Positions 10,058 through 18,482 of a stretch of 64,000 nucleotides of DNA are shown piece by piece. The notes beneath the pieces are model-generated. The model was given only the letters and a program-made list of their open reading frames with translations. It was not told the DNA's origin and ran no database searches. Both the position numbers and the translations under genes were made by a program. The DNA comes from Winogradskyella pelagia (GTDB lineage: Bacteria; Bacteroidota; Bacteroidia; Flavobacteriales; Flavobacteriaceae), in assembly GCF_017581965.1 (NCBI RefSeq), contig NZ_JAGEVF010000008.1, positions 118,072-182,071 on the forward strand. Reading direction: 5' to 3'. Every line of letters starts with the position of its first letter. Positions within the stretch are counted from its first letter, which is position 1.

Positions 10058-10074
10058 AATGATTGACATCAGGA

Positions 10075-10596
10075 TTATTTAATCTGAGGTGGATATTTAC
10101 TTAATATTTTTTCTGCTAAAGCCATGAATTGAGCCTCACGCTTTTCTGGTTTAGCATTAGGATTAAAACTGGTTTCTGCAATCGCCTGCCAAAAGGTTCC
10201 GTTTTTGGAGTCGTCAACAAATTCAATTACAATTTCTCTTGTGTATTGGCTACCACCAAGAGGAATGCCTACCGATACACCTCCACCAACATTTCCACCA
10301 GTTCCTCCTACGCCAACTCCAACATTAGAATTAGTGCGGTTAATTATTTCTTGACTTTGTATATCTATATAGAAATCGGCAACATCAACGCGTTGAAAAC
10401 CCAAAGCCTGTAGCTTAGCATCAATAGCTCTAATGAGGCGTTTGGTGTCTAATTCACTTAACCCAGTCTTCATATCGTCATAATAACCGTAAGTCTTATA
10501 ACTGTCAAAATCCGTAGAACTTTCGTAATCATAATTAATCACAGCACCACATGAAGTCAGAATCAATAGAAGGAAAAAGCGACTTATCAGTCTCAT
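10075..10596 (-). CDS. DUF4136 lipoprotein
   Basis: 173 residues with a lipoprotein signal and lipobox LTSC (C16), so it should be anchored to a membrane. The start of the mature protein (YDYESSTDFDSYKTYGYYDD) and the segments FYIDIQSQE and SFNPNAKPEKREAQFMALAEKILSKYPP match the DUF4136 pattern, including the C-terminal A..IL..YPP helix. A Gly-rich stretch (GVGVGGTGGNVGGGVSVG, about 96-113) is typical. Function is unknown; proteins of this family are widespread small lipoproteins of Gram-negative bacteria. It lies upstream of the DinB-like gene in the same direction. Confidence 0.8.
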   Translation of the reverse strand: MRLISRFFLLLILTSCGAVINYDYESSTDFDSYKTYGYYDDMKTGLSELDTKRLIRAIDAKLQALGFQRVDVADFYIDIQSQEIINRTNSNVGVGVGGTGGNVGGGVSVGIPLGGSQYTREIVIEFVDDSKNGTFWQAIAETSFNPNAKPEKREAQFMALAEKILSKYPPQIK

Positions 10597-10646
10597 GTTT
10601 TTCTTTTAAAGGTATTAAAAAAAAAAGTTGAATTTTTTGATTTTAA

Positions 10647-11360
10647 CTATTTCTCTTCGGATTCTAATTCCACGGCTTTTGTCAATGAAGAAGAAATAAT
10701 TCCCGTTGGAACAGCCACAATGCCAAGACCTATCAACAAAATAAAGAATGTAAAAATTTTACCTCCTGCTGTTATCGGGTAGACATCACCATAACCTACT
10801 GTTGTTAAAGTTACAATAGACCACCAGAGGCTATCAAAAACAGAAGCGAAATGATCTGGCTGTGCTTCGTTTTCAAAATAATAAATACCCACAGCAGAAA
10901 AATAAATGAGTACCAAGGTCACGGCCATAAATAATATAATCTGTTCCCTCGCAAGCAACATGGCTTTAGTAAAATGTCTCATCGCCTTATTGTAACGCAC
11001 CAGCTTAAGTAAACGAAACAGACGGAACATTCTTAAAATCCTTAACGACCTCAGATCAACTCCAAAGGACAAATAAAAAGGAAGGATGGCCAGTAAGTCA
11101 ATTAAACCGAAAAAGCTAAAAATAAATTTACCTTTTTTCTCTGCAATGTAGATTCGTGCTAAATACTCTAGAGTAAAGACAATAACACAAAATATTTCAA
11201 TAGCACTTAAAATAAAACGTGTTTTTGGCTCTAGCTTAGGCAAGGTTTCAATTGAAAATGTAATAACAGATACTACGATAAGGAATTGAATAAAAAAATC
11301 AAACCCTTTACTCAGCCTAGTATCATTATTTTCTACAACTTTTTTTATAGCCTCTTTCAT
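10647..11360 (-). CDS. Voltage-gated-type potassium channel
   Basis: 237 residues with six membrane segments. An arginine-rich S4 (RSLRILRMFRLFRLLKLVR, about 104-122) is followed by a pore loop with the K+ selectivity filter TTVGYGD at 186-192 and a hydrophobic S6. This is the complete KvAP-like layout, and the protein should form a tetramer in the inner membrane. The cytoplasmic C-terminus is short and carries no RCK/TrkA domain, so gating is probably by voltage alone. It begins 15 nt after the obgE stop codon and may be the last gene of a minus-strand run that starts at HPRT-adenylate kinase. Confidence 0.9.
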   Translation of the reverse strand: MKEAIKKVVENNDTRLSKGFDFFIQFLIVVSVITFSIETLPKLEPKTRFILSAIEIFCVIVFTLEYLARIYIAEKKGKFIFSFFGLIDLLAILPFYLSFGVDLRSLRILRMFRLFRLLKLVRYNKAMRHFTKAMLLAREQIILFMAVTLVLIYFSAVGIYYFENEAQPDHFASVFDSLWWSIVTLTTVGYGDVYPITAGGKIFTFFILLIGLGIVAVPTGIISSSLTKAVELESEEK

Positions 11361-11375
11361 AGGTGAAAGTCACAC

Positions 11376-12371
11376 TTAATTGAGCATTTGCCAGAGTTTG
11401 TCCTTTAATTCAGTTAATCCTTGTTGGGCTACAGACGATATAAACATGTAATCTGTTTCTAAATCTTTATCTAAAATAGAAGAAATTTCTGATTTTAACT
11501 CGTCATCCAACATATCTGATTTTGAAACAACAACAAACCGTTCTTTATCCAACATCTCTGGATTGTAACGTTTCAATTCATCAACCAAAATATCATATTG
11601 CTTAACAATATCATCGGCGTCTGCAGGGATTAAAAACAATAAAATAGAATTCCGCTCAATATGTCTTAAAAAGTAGTACCCTAGTCCTTTTCCTTCTGCC
11701 GCTCCTTCGATAATCCCGGGAATGTCAGCCATTACAAACGACTGATAATCTCGATATTTTACAATCCCTAAATTAGGTTTTAGAGTAGTAAATTCATAAT
11801 CTGCAATTTTAGGTTTAGCTGAAGTCAGTACCGAAAGCAAAGTTGATTTGCCTGCATTAGGAAAACCAACAAGACCTACATCAGCAAGTACTTTAAGCTC
11901 AATCGTTATATTTTTTTCTTCGGAAGGAATTCCAGGCTGAGCATATCTGGGTGTTTGATTGGTAGAGCTTTTAAAGTGCCAGTTACCACGACCGCCCATA
12001 CCGCCTTCTACTACAATCTTCTCTTCCCCATCCTCAGTGATTTCGAATAAAATTGCTCCTGTATCTGTATCCTTGACAATTGTGCCTAAAGGTACTTCGA
12101 CAATATAATCTTCTCCATCTGCACCTGTACTTCTGCCAGAGCTACCATGTTCGCCATGGCCAGCTTTAACATGTCTTTTAAACTTTAGGTGAAGTAATGT
12201 CCAAAGATTGGCATTTCCTTTAATTATAACATGGCCGCCTCGTCCTCCATCTCCACCATCTGGACCTCCTTTTTGAATATACTTTTCGCGATGCAGGTGC
12301 GCAGAACCCTTACCTCCGTTGCCAGAAGCCACATGCATTTTTACATAGTCCACGAAGTTCCCTTCAGTCAT
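11376..12371 (-). CDS. obgE: GTPase Obg/CgtA
   Basis: 331 residues. The glycine-rich Obg fold covers 1-158 ([12 protein letters not shown] and GMGGRGN are typical). A GTPase domain follows with G1 GFPNAGKS at 169-176, G3 DIPG in the segment [11 protein letters not shown], and G4-like VVSKSDML. The optional C-terminal OCT domain is absent, as is common in Bacteroidota. Obg binds the 50S ribosomal subunit and links ribosome assembly to the GTP/ppGpp state; it is normally essential. It lies downstream of the purine-salvage fusion gene, which is a plausible link through the nucleotide pool but not evidence of coupling. Confidence 0.97.
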   Translation of the reverse strand: MTEGNFVDYVKMHVASGNGGKGSAHLHREKYIQKGGPDGGDGGRGGHVIIKGNANLWTLLHLKFKRHVKAGHGEHGSSGRSTGADGEDYIVEVPLGTIVKDTDTGAILFEITEDGEEKIVVEGGMGGRGNWHFKSSTNQTPRYAQPGIPSEEKNITIELKVLADVGLVGFPNAGKSTLLSVLTSAKPKIADYEFTTLKPNLGIVKYRDYQSFVMADIPGIIEGAAEGKGLGYYFLRHIERNSILLFLIPADADDIVKQYDILVDELKRYNPEMLDKERFVVVSKSDMLDDELKSEISSILDKDLETDYMFISSVAQQGLTELKDKLWQMLN

Positions 12372-12496
12372 AATTTCTGTGCTTTATTAATACGCGGCAT
12401 GAATAATATCTAACAGCCACGCACTGTAGTTCTATTAATGCCAAAACCCATAATAATTGGGTATTTACACAACTCTCAACTATTATATAGCAATGG

Positions 12497-13609
12497 CTAG
12501 AGTGTATCTATAACCTTACTCAGCCTAACGGTTATTTCCTCTATGCTACCAACACCATCAACACCAAAATATTTATCTTGATTTGAGTAGTAGTCCTTTA
12601 AAATCGCAGTTTTATTGTAGTACTCTTTAATTCTGTTTCTTATAATACTCTCATCAGCATCATCGGCACGGCCACTTGTTTTACCGCGCTCTAGTAATCG
12701 CTCCACCAAAACTTCATCGTCTACTTCTAATGCCACCATAGCGTTAATCTGAGAATCCTTAGAATCCATTAAATTATCTAAAGCCTTAGCCTGCGCATCT
12801 GTTCTTGGAAAACCATCAAAAATAAATCCTTTGGCATCCGTATTTTTTTCAACTTCCTTATTTAGCATATCAATGGTAACTTGATCCGGAACCAATTCGC
12901 CTTTATCCATGTAGGACTTGGCCAACATACCCAAGGCTGTTTCATTTTTAATGTTGTATCTAAACACATCTCCTGTTGAGATATGTATTAAATCGTATTT
13001 TTCTTTTAAAAAATTTGCTTGCGTTCCTTTCCCTGCTCCTGGAGGGCCGAATAGGACAATGTTCGTCATGTGTTGTGTTGTTTTTAATTGATATACGTCT
13101 GGTAAATCTCTTCCTAATCCATTATAATCTAATCCGTACCCAACAATGAATTTATTAGGAATTTCCATCCCTACGTAATGAAGTTTAAAATCTTTATCGT
13201 ATGCTTCAGGTTTGTAAAATAAAGTCGCAATTAGTAATTGCTTTACATTTTCATTTTTAAATATTCGGTGCACCTCTTCCAGGGTATTACCTGAATCTAT
13301 GATATCTTCTAAAATTACAACCGTTCTTCCTGTTAAATCTTGTGTAAGCCCGATTAAACGCTGGATATCTTCTGTTGACTTTACGCCCTCATAAGATGCC
13401 AATTTTATAAAGGTTACCTCACACGGCTTAGGATACTTCTTCACAAAGTCGCTCACTAACATAAATGAGCCATTTAAAATCCCAACAAAAACTGGCATTT
13501 CATCACCCAAATCAGCTGCAATAGCATCGACCATTTTCTGCACCGCCTTCTGTATTCTATCTTCTGAAATGAAGGGTTTGAAATATAAATCGTGAAGCTT
13601 TAAGACCAT
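12497..13609 (-). CDS. adk: HPRT-adenylate kinase fusion protein
   Basis: 370 residues in two enzymes. Residues 1-178 are a hypoxanthine phosphoribosyltransferase: LNGSFMLVSDF, PRPP motif VVILEDIIDSGNT at 97-109, and base loop NKFIVGYGLDYNG. Residues 181-370 are a full-length adenylate kinase with P-loop GPPGAGKGT at 188-196, DGFPRT, and a short LID without zinc cysteines (TSGRADDADE). HPRT makes IMP/GMP from free bases and PRPP; adenylate kinase interconverts 2 ADP with ATP and AMP. M181 (ATG at 13069) begins the kinase half, so internal initiation is conceivable. The fusion occurs in other Flavobacteriia. It is divergent from purK, with a TATCTTTG -7 element at 13629-13636. Confidence 0.95.
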   Translation of the reverse strand: MVLKLHDLYFKPFISEDRIQKAVQKMVDAIAADLGDEMPVFVGILNGSFMLVSDFVKKYPKPCEVTFIKLASYEGVKSTEDIQRLIGLTQDLTGRTVVILEDIIDSGNTLEEVHRIFKNENVKQLLIATLFYKPEAYDKDFKLHYVGMEIPNKFIVGYGLDYNGLGRDLPDVYQLKTTQHMTNIVLFGPPGAGKGTQANFLKEKYDLIHISTGDVFRYNIKNETALGMLAKSYMDKGELVPDQVTIDMLNKEVEKNTDAKGFIFDGFPRTDAQAKALDNLMDSKDSQINAMVALEVDDEVLVERLLERGKTSGRADDADESIIRNRIKEYYNKTAILKDYYSNQDKYFGVDGVGSIEEITVRLSKVIDTL

Positions 13610-13628
13610 TGTTTTTTATATAGGAAAA

Positions 13629-13636
13629 CAAAGATA
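13629..13636 (-). promoter_or_regulatory. -7 element for HPRT-adenylate kinase
   Basis: TATCTTTG on the minus strand is an exact -7 consensus match. It is 20 nt upstream of the fusion gene's ATG. Confidence 0.5.
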
Positions 13637-13700
13637 AAAATTTGAAGCATGTAAGCCGATTTTATAACCACGATTTTAAAGACCCTTTTATTATTTAGCT

Positions 13701-13708
13701 TATTTTTG
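13701..13708 (+). promoter_or_regulatory. -7 element for purK-purE
   Basis: TATTTTTG is an exact TAnnTTTG match 48 nt upstream of the purK ATG. With the opposite element at 13629 it makes a compact divergent purine control region. No purine riboswitch-like structure is evident. Confidence 0.45.
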
Positions 13709-13756
13709 TGTTGAAATTAAGTAGAATGAATCTTTTGATTCCTCATCATTAATGCT

Positions 13757-14917
13757 ATGTCCGTAAACTATTTTTCTTCAAACTTTAAACTTGGAATACT
13801 TGGTGGTGGTCAACTCGGTAAAATGATGCTTTACCATACGCGTAAATACGATATTTACACTTGCGTTTTGGACCCAAGTAAGGATGCACCTGCAAGATTA
13901 GCCTGTGATGAGTTTACTGTTGGCGATTTAATGGATTTTGATACTGTATTAGAATTTGGAAAACAGGTTGATATCCTTACCATTGAAATTGAAAATGTTA
14001 ATGTTGATGCTTTAGAAACACTAGAAGATGAAGGTATTAAAATCTTTCCTTCATCTAAAACGTTGCGTACCATACAGAATAAGGCACATCAAAAATTATT
14101 TTATCGAGATCATAATATTCCAACAGCTGATTTTTCTAGATTTGCTTACACGTCTGAAATTGAAGAGGCGATTGAAAATGGCGGATTAAGCTACCCATTT
14201 GTTTGGAAAAGTGCGCGCTTTGGATATGATGGTACAGGTGTGAAAATAGTTAAACGCTATACCGACCTTATAGATTTGCCGAATGTTGAGTGTATTGCGG
14301 AAGATTTGATTCGGTTTAAAAATGAATTAGCTGTTATTGTTGCCAGAAATGAAAAAGGCGACCTAAAGACTTATCCTGTAGTTGAAATGGAATTCCATCC
14401 TGAAGCAAATCAGGTAGAATATGTCATTTGTCCAGCAAGGATTCCTAATGAAATCGCCAAAAAAGCGGAATTGGTAGCACTTAAGACAGCGGCAGCGTTT
14501 AAACATGTGGGCTTGCTTGCAGTAGAAATGTTCCAAACACAAGACAATAATATTTTGGTCAATGAGGTCGCTCCAAGACCTCACAATTCTGGCCACTACA
14601 GTATTGAAGGTAGCTATACCGATCAGTTTGAGCAACATATTCGTGCTATACTTGGGTTACCATTAGGTAAAACAGACAGTAAGGTTGCAGGTGTTATGGT
14701 AAATTTAGTTGGAGCTGAAAATTACAACGGAAATGTTGTGTATAAAAACATAGAAAACATACTTGCCATGGATGGCGTAACTCCTCACATCTATGGTAAA
14801 AAACAAACACGACCATTCCGAAAAATGGGACACGTAACCATTGTAAACAAGGATATTAATGAAGCGCGAAAAATTGCAGAAAAAGTAAAACGAACCATAG
14901 AAGTAATAAGTGAATAG
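13757..14917 (+). CDS. purK: N5-carboxyaminoimidazole ribonucleotide synthase
   Basis: 386 residues. It is an ATP-grasp enzyme that carboxylates aminoimidazole ribonucleotide with ATP and bicarbonate. The N-terminal GILGGGQLGKMM is the PurK pre-ATP-grasp signature. The central ATP-grasp core includes FVWKSARFGYDGTGVKIV, and the C-terminal metal and substrate region includes VNEVAPRPHNSGHYSIE. Length is normal. It lies 3 nt before purE, whose product uses PurK's product, so the pair forms a complete two-step AIR-to-CAIR module. An in-frame earlier start is not supported, since the -7 element lies at 13701-13708. Confidence 0.97.
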   Translation: MSVNYFSSNFKLGILGGGQLGKMMLYHTRKYDIYTCVLDPSKDAPARLACDEFTVGDLMDFDTVLEFGKQVDILTIEIENVNVDALETLEDEGIKIFPSSKTLRTIQNKAHQKLFYRDHNIPTADFSRFAYTSEIEEAIENGGLSYPFVWKSARFGYDGTGVKIVKRYTDLIDLPNVECIAEDLIRFKNELAVIVARNEKGDLKTYPVVEMEFHPEANQVEYVICPARIPNEIAKKAELVALKTAAAFKHVGLLAVEMFQTQDNNILVNEVAPRPHNSGHYSIEGSYTDQFEQHIRAILGLPLGKTDSKVAGVMVNLVGAENYNGNVVYKNIENILAMDGVTPHIYGKKQTRPFRKMGHVTIVNKDINEARKIAEKVKRTIEVISE

Positions 14918-14920
14918 ATT

Positions 14921-15400
14921 ATGAGTAAAGTTGGCGTAATAATGGGTAGTAAAAGTGATTTGCCCGTAATGCAAGAGGCAATTGATATTTTAAAGGGATT
15001 TGATATTGAAGTTGAAGTTGATATCGTTTCGGCACACAGAACTCCAGATAAACTTTTCGATTATGGTAAATATGCCCACGAGCGCGGTATTAAGGTTATA
15101 ATTGCAGGAGCAGGAGGTGCGGCCCATTTACCGGGCATGGTTGCTTCTCTATCTCCTTTACCTGTTATTGGCGTTCCTGTAAAAAGTAGAAACTCAATAG
15201 ATGGGTGGGATTCAGTATTATCTATTTTACAAATGCCTGGAGGCGTACCAGTAGCAACAGTTGCGCTAGATGGAGCAAAAAATGCTGGAATCTTAGCGGC
15301 CCAAATCTTAGGAAGCTCCGACCAGTGCATTTTGGATAAAATTATAGTTTATAAAGAAGGATTGAAAGCTAAGGTCGAGGAATCAGCCAAAAATCTTTAA
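14921..15400 (+). CDS. purE: N5-CAIR mutase
   Basis: 159 residues, class I PurE. It moves the carboxylate from N5-CAIR to C4, giving CAIR in de novo purine synthesis, and acts as an octamer in the cytoplasm. Signature stretches are IMGSKSDLPVM at the N-terminus, SAHRTPDKLFDY (catalytic His in the SAHRTP loop), and the glycine-rich AGAGGAAHLPGM. It begins 3 nt after the purK stop. A 9-bp inverted repeat (15401-15426) directly follows the stop. Confidence 0.97.
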   Translation: MSKVGVIMGSKSDLPVMQEAIDILKGFDIEVEVDIVSAHRTPDKLFDYGKYAHERGIKVIIAGAGGAAHLPGMVASLSPLPVIGVPVKSRNSIDGWDSVLSILQMPGGVPVATVALDGAKNAGILAAQILGSSDQCILDKIIVYKEGLKAKVEESAKNL

Positions 15401-15426
15401 AAGCCTTGGCAGTTACACCAAGGCTT
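15401..15426 (+). terminator. Possible terminator hairpin after purE
   Basis: Perfect 9-bp arms AAGCCTTGG and CCAAGGCTT surround an 8-nt loop and start directly after the purE stop. No T-tract follows, so it may be a weak or factor-dependent terminator or an RNA-stabilising hairpin. The rest of the 183-bp gap shows no clear feature. Confidence 0.4.
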
Positions 15427-15583
15427 AAAGCTATTAACCAACTCTATCCACACAAAGACTGTGCTTTTAAAGATGTGCAAATATAGTTAAAACAAACGTT
15501 TATCGGGTTACTTTTATCTCATAAAAATCCGTTAAAATTCAGTAAATCAAATACATACGTAAGAAATTTAAGACATTGAAAAA

Positions 15584-17614
15584 ATGAGTATTTTAAATAG
15601 ACCTTTTGAGACTCCTTATAAAACAGCTCCTTTCAGCCAGATAAATTCAGAGGATTATTTACCTGCTTTTCAAGAAGCCATAAAACAAGCTAAAGCAGAA
15701 ATAAATGCTATTACATTAAATAAAGAAAATCCAACTTTTCAAAATACTATTGAAGCTTTAGATTATTCTGGCGAAAGCTTAGACCGTTTATCTAGTATCT
15801 TTTTTAACCTCAACTCTGCCGAAACTAATGATAGCATCCAAAAAATTGCTCAAGAAGTTTCTCCGATGCTTTCAGAATTCAGTAATGACATCACTTTAAA
15901 TGAAGCTTTATTTAAACGTATTAAGGCAGTTTATGACTCTAAGGAATCATTACAATTAAATACTGAACAAGAAACCTTATTAGATAAAAAGTATAAAAGT
16001 TTTTCAAGAAATGGTGCCAACCTCCCGGAGGACAAAAAAAATCAATTAAGAGAAATTGATAAAGAACTTAGTCAGCTTAAATTAAAATTTGGCGAACACA
16101 TCTTGGCCGAGACCAACCAATTTCAATTACATATTACAGACGAATCTGACCTTGCTGGTTTACCCGAAGGAACTAAGGAGGCTGGAAAACAATTGGCTGA
16201 AAGTAAAGATAAATCTGGATGGCTGATTACCCTAGATTACCCTAGTTATATTCCATTTATGACATATGCCAAGAATAGATCCTTGCGACAAAAACTCTCT
16301 AAAGCCTTTGGTAGTAAAGGGTTTAAAAATGACGAACTAGACAATCAAAAAATCGTTAAACGCATTGCAATACTGAGGTTTAAGAGAGCCCAACTTCTAG
16401 GGTATAAAACACATGCCCATTTTGTACTGGAAGAGCGTATGGCTGAAACTCCCGAAAAAGTAAATGAATTTTTAAAAGACCTATTAAAAAAAGCCAAGCC
16501 TGCAGCCTACAAAGAATTTAAAGACCTTAAGGCTTATGCAAAAGAACTTGACGGCATAGAAGAACTTCAAAAATGGGATTCTGCTTATTACAGTGAGAAG
16601 CTAAAACAAAAACGCTTTAGCCTAGATGACGAACAGCTCAAACCCTATTTTAAACTAGAAAATGTTATTAATGGTGCTTTTACAGTAGCAAAAAAATTAT
16701 TTGGCTTAGAGTTTAAGGAAATTGACACTATTGATAAATACCATGAAGAGGTAATTACCTATAAAGTATTGGACGCTGAAGAAAATTTAGTCTCCATTTT
16801 TTACGCCGACTTTTTTCCAAGGCCAGGCAAACGAAATGGTGCATGGATGACTTCCTTTAAACCTCAGATGATTAAAAACGGAGTCAATGAACGGCCACAT
16901 ATTTCTATTGTGTGTAATTTCACTAAACCCACAACCACCAAACCATCTTTACTCACTTTTAATGAGGTTACCACACTATTTCATGAATTTGGTCATGCCC
17001 TTCATGGCATGCTAGCTAACACTACCTATCCAAGTCTCTCAGGAACCAATGTTTACTGGGATTTTGTGGAGCTGCCAAGTCAAATTTTGGAAAATTGGTG
17101 TTACGAAGAAGAAACGCTTAAACTGTTTGCTACGCACTATAAAACTGGAGAGGTCCTCCCAATGGACCTTATTGACAAAATTAAAGCCTCTGCCACTTTT
17201 CATGAAGGTATGCAAACACTAAGACAACTGAGTTTTGGCTTGTTGGATATGGCCTGGCATGGAATTGACCCAACAGAAATTGAAAATGTGAAAGCTCATG
17301 AGTTAAAAGCCTTTAGAGAAACTACTTTATATCCTGATGTTGCAGAAAATTGTATGAGTACGGCTTTTGCACACATTTTTCAAGGTGGCTATTCTTCCGG
17401 GTATTATAGTTATAAATGGGCTGAGGTGCTAGATGCTGATGCCTTTGAGTATTTTAAAGAAGAAGGTATTTTTAATAAAACCGTAGCTAATAAATTTAAA
17501 ACTTATGTGCTTTCTCAAGGCGGAACTGAAAACCCAATGACCCTTTATAAGAAGTTTAGAGGACATGAGCCAAAACCTGAGGCTTTATTGAGGCGTGCTG
17601 GTTTATTGAAGTAA
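15584..17614 (+). CDS. M3 family oligopeptidase (dipeptidyl carboxypeptidase type)
   Basis: 676 residues with no signal peptide, so probably cytoplasmic. It is a thimet-type zinc metallopeptidase that degrades short peptides. The zinc site HEFGH is at 467-471, and the downstream third ligand lies in YWDFVELPSQILENW. The N-terminal helical half (residues 1-230) and the C-terminal signature STAFAHIFQGGYSSGYYSYKW fit Dcp/oligopeptidase A. The length matches the family. It stands alone between purE and the sigma-factor gene. The distinction between peptidyl-dipeptidase and endopeptidase activity cannot be made from sequence. Confidence 0.95.
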   Translation: MSILNRPFETPYKTAPFSQINSEDYLPAFQEAIKQAKAEINAITLNKENPTFQNTIEALDYSGESLDRLSSIFFNLNSAETNDSIQKIAQEVSPMLSEFSNDITLNEALFKRIKAVYDSKESLQLNTEQETLLDKKYKSFSRNGANLPEDKKNQLREIDKELSQLKLKFGEHILAETNQFQLHITDESDLAGLPEGTKEAGKQLAESKDKSGWLITLDYPSYIPFMTYAKNRSLRQKLSKAFGSKGFKNDELDNQKIVKRIAILRFKRAQLLGYKTHAHFVLEERMAETPEKVNEFLKDLLKKAKPAAYKEFKDLKAYAKELDGIEELQKWDSAYYSEKLKQKRFSLDDEQLKPYFKLENVINGAFTVAKKLFGLEFKEIDTIDKYHEEVITYKVLDAEENLVSIFYADFFPRPGKRNGAWMTSFKPQMIKNGVNERPHISIVCNFTKPTTTKPSLLTFNEVTTLFHEFGHALHGMLANTTYPSLSGTNVYWDFVELPSQILENWCYEEETLKLFATHYKTGEVLPMDLIDKIKASATFHEGMQTLRQLSFGLLDMAWHGIDPTEIENVKAHELKAFRETTLYPDVAENCMSTAFAHIFQGGYSSGYYSYKWAEVLDADAFEYFKEEGIFNKTVANKFKTYVLSQGGTENPMTLYKKFRGHEPKPEALLRRAGLLK

Positions 17615-17639
17615 GACAAGTGTTTTCAGTTTTTTATTT

Positions 17640-17647
17640 TATTTTTG
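17640..17647 (+). promoter_or_regulatory. -7 element for the ECF sigma gene
   Basis: TATTTTTG is an exact consensus match 19 nt upstream of the sigma factor ATG. This suggests housekeeping-type transcription of the regulator itself. Confidence 0.45.
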
Positions 17648-17666
17648 ATGAAGTACTATCAGCAAA

Positions 17667-18221
17667 ATGCCAAAGCACCATTTAGACCCTAATACATGGG
17701 TAAAATCGTATTCAGATTATCTTTTCAATTACACGATAACTCGTGTAAATGACCGCGAAACAGCACAAGACTTGGTATCTGAAACATTTTTGGCAGGCCT
17801 CAAATCCATGAAGAATTTTAAGGGACAAGCTAGTGAACGTACTTGGTTGATTTCAATATTAAAACGCAAAATCATTGATTATTATCGCAAAATAAATTCT
17901 AACAAAGGGAAGGCAGAAGTTAGAATGACATTTAGTAGCGACAATGAAAATGACGGCGACTGGCTGGAAGAGCGCGTTGCAGACCCTTTTGACAAAACTG
18001 CAGAAGATACTCTTGAAAATTCAGAATTAGGAGAGGCTATTCTTAATTGCATGGAAAAGCTACCTCAAAAACAAGCAGAGGTTTTTAAAATGAAAACGGT
18101 ATTAGGTTATGAAACTGAAGTGATTTGTAATGAATTAAACATTACAGCGTCTAACCTTTGGGTAATTATCCATAGAGCAAGAACTGCCATGGCTAGTTGC
18201 CTAGATAAAAATTGGTTTTAA
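17667..18221 (+). CDS. ECF-type RNA polymerase sigma factor
   Basis: 184 residues. Region 2 covers about 10-75 (DYLFNYTITRVNDRETAQDLVSETF is the core-binding helix; TWLISILKRKIIDYYRK the -10 recognition part). Region 4 covers about 125-180 (LPQKQAEVFKMKTVLGYETEVIC then NLWVIIHRARTAMASCL). There is no transmembrane or extra C-terminal domain. It is followed 3 nt later by a short protein with a ZAS-like zinc motif, which fits a sigma/anti-sigma pair. The regulon and signal are unknown; the adjacent peptidase, membrane protein and gcvP are not obviously linked. Confidence 0.93.
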   Translation: MPKHHLDPNTWVKSYSDYLFNYTITRVNDRETAQDLVSETFLAGLKSMKNFKGQASERTWLISILKRKIIDYYRKINSNKGKAEVRMTFSSDNENDGDWLEERVADPFDKTAEDTLENSELGEAILNCMEKLPQKQAEVFKMKTVLGYETEVICNELNITASNLWVIIHRARTAMASCLDKNWF

Positions 18222-18224
18222 TTT

Positions 18225-18482
18225 ATGGGACTATTCAATGTAAATTGTAATGAAGCTGGACATATCTGTGACAAAAGTCAATATAGCGAGGCAGGTCTGT
18301 GGGAAATCATTAAATTAAAAATCCATCATAGCTATTGTAAAATTTGCCGTGAACACTCTAAACGAAATTCTGTTTTAACCAAACTACTAAGATCCGCTGG
18401 TATTGAAATCCTAGACGAAAAGTCCAAAGCTAAGATGGAAGAAGATTTTCAGAAAGAATTAGCCAAACACCAAGAGCAATAG
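18225..18482 (+). CDS. Small putative zinc anti-sigma factor
   Basis: 85 residues, soluble, no membrane segment. The segment HHSYCKICREH contains H34-x3-C38-x2-C41, the core of the zinc anti-sigma (ZAS) motif. Upstream C8 or C15 could supply the remaining ligand. ZAS proteins hold their cognate ECF sigma inactive until a signal, often redox, releases it. The gene starts 3 nt after the sigma stop, so coexpression is likely. I infer the function from motif and position only. Its end overlaps the convergent membrane-protein gene by 24 bp. The C-terminal half is a charged helix. Confidence 0.65.
   Translation: MGLFNVNCNEAGHICDKSQYSEAGLWEIIKLKIHHSYCKICREHSKRNSVLTKLLRSAGIEILDEKSKAKMEEDFQKELAKHQEQ

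Noticed and set aside
10129..10413. Plus-strand open frame of 94 codons
   Set aside because: It lies entirely opposite the DUF4136 lipoprotein, has no start context and no motif.
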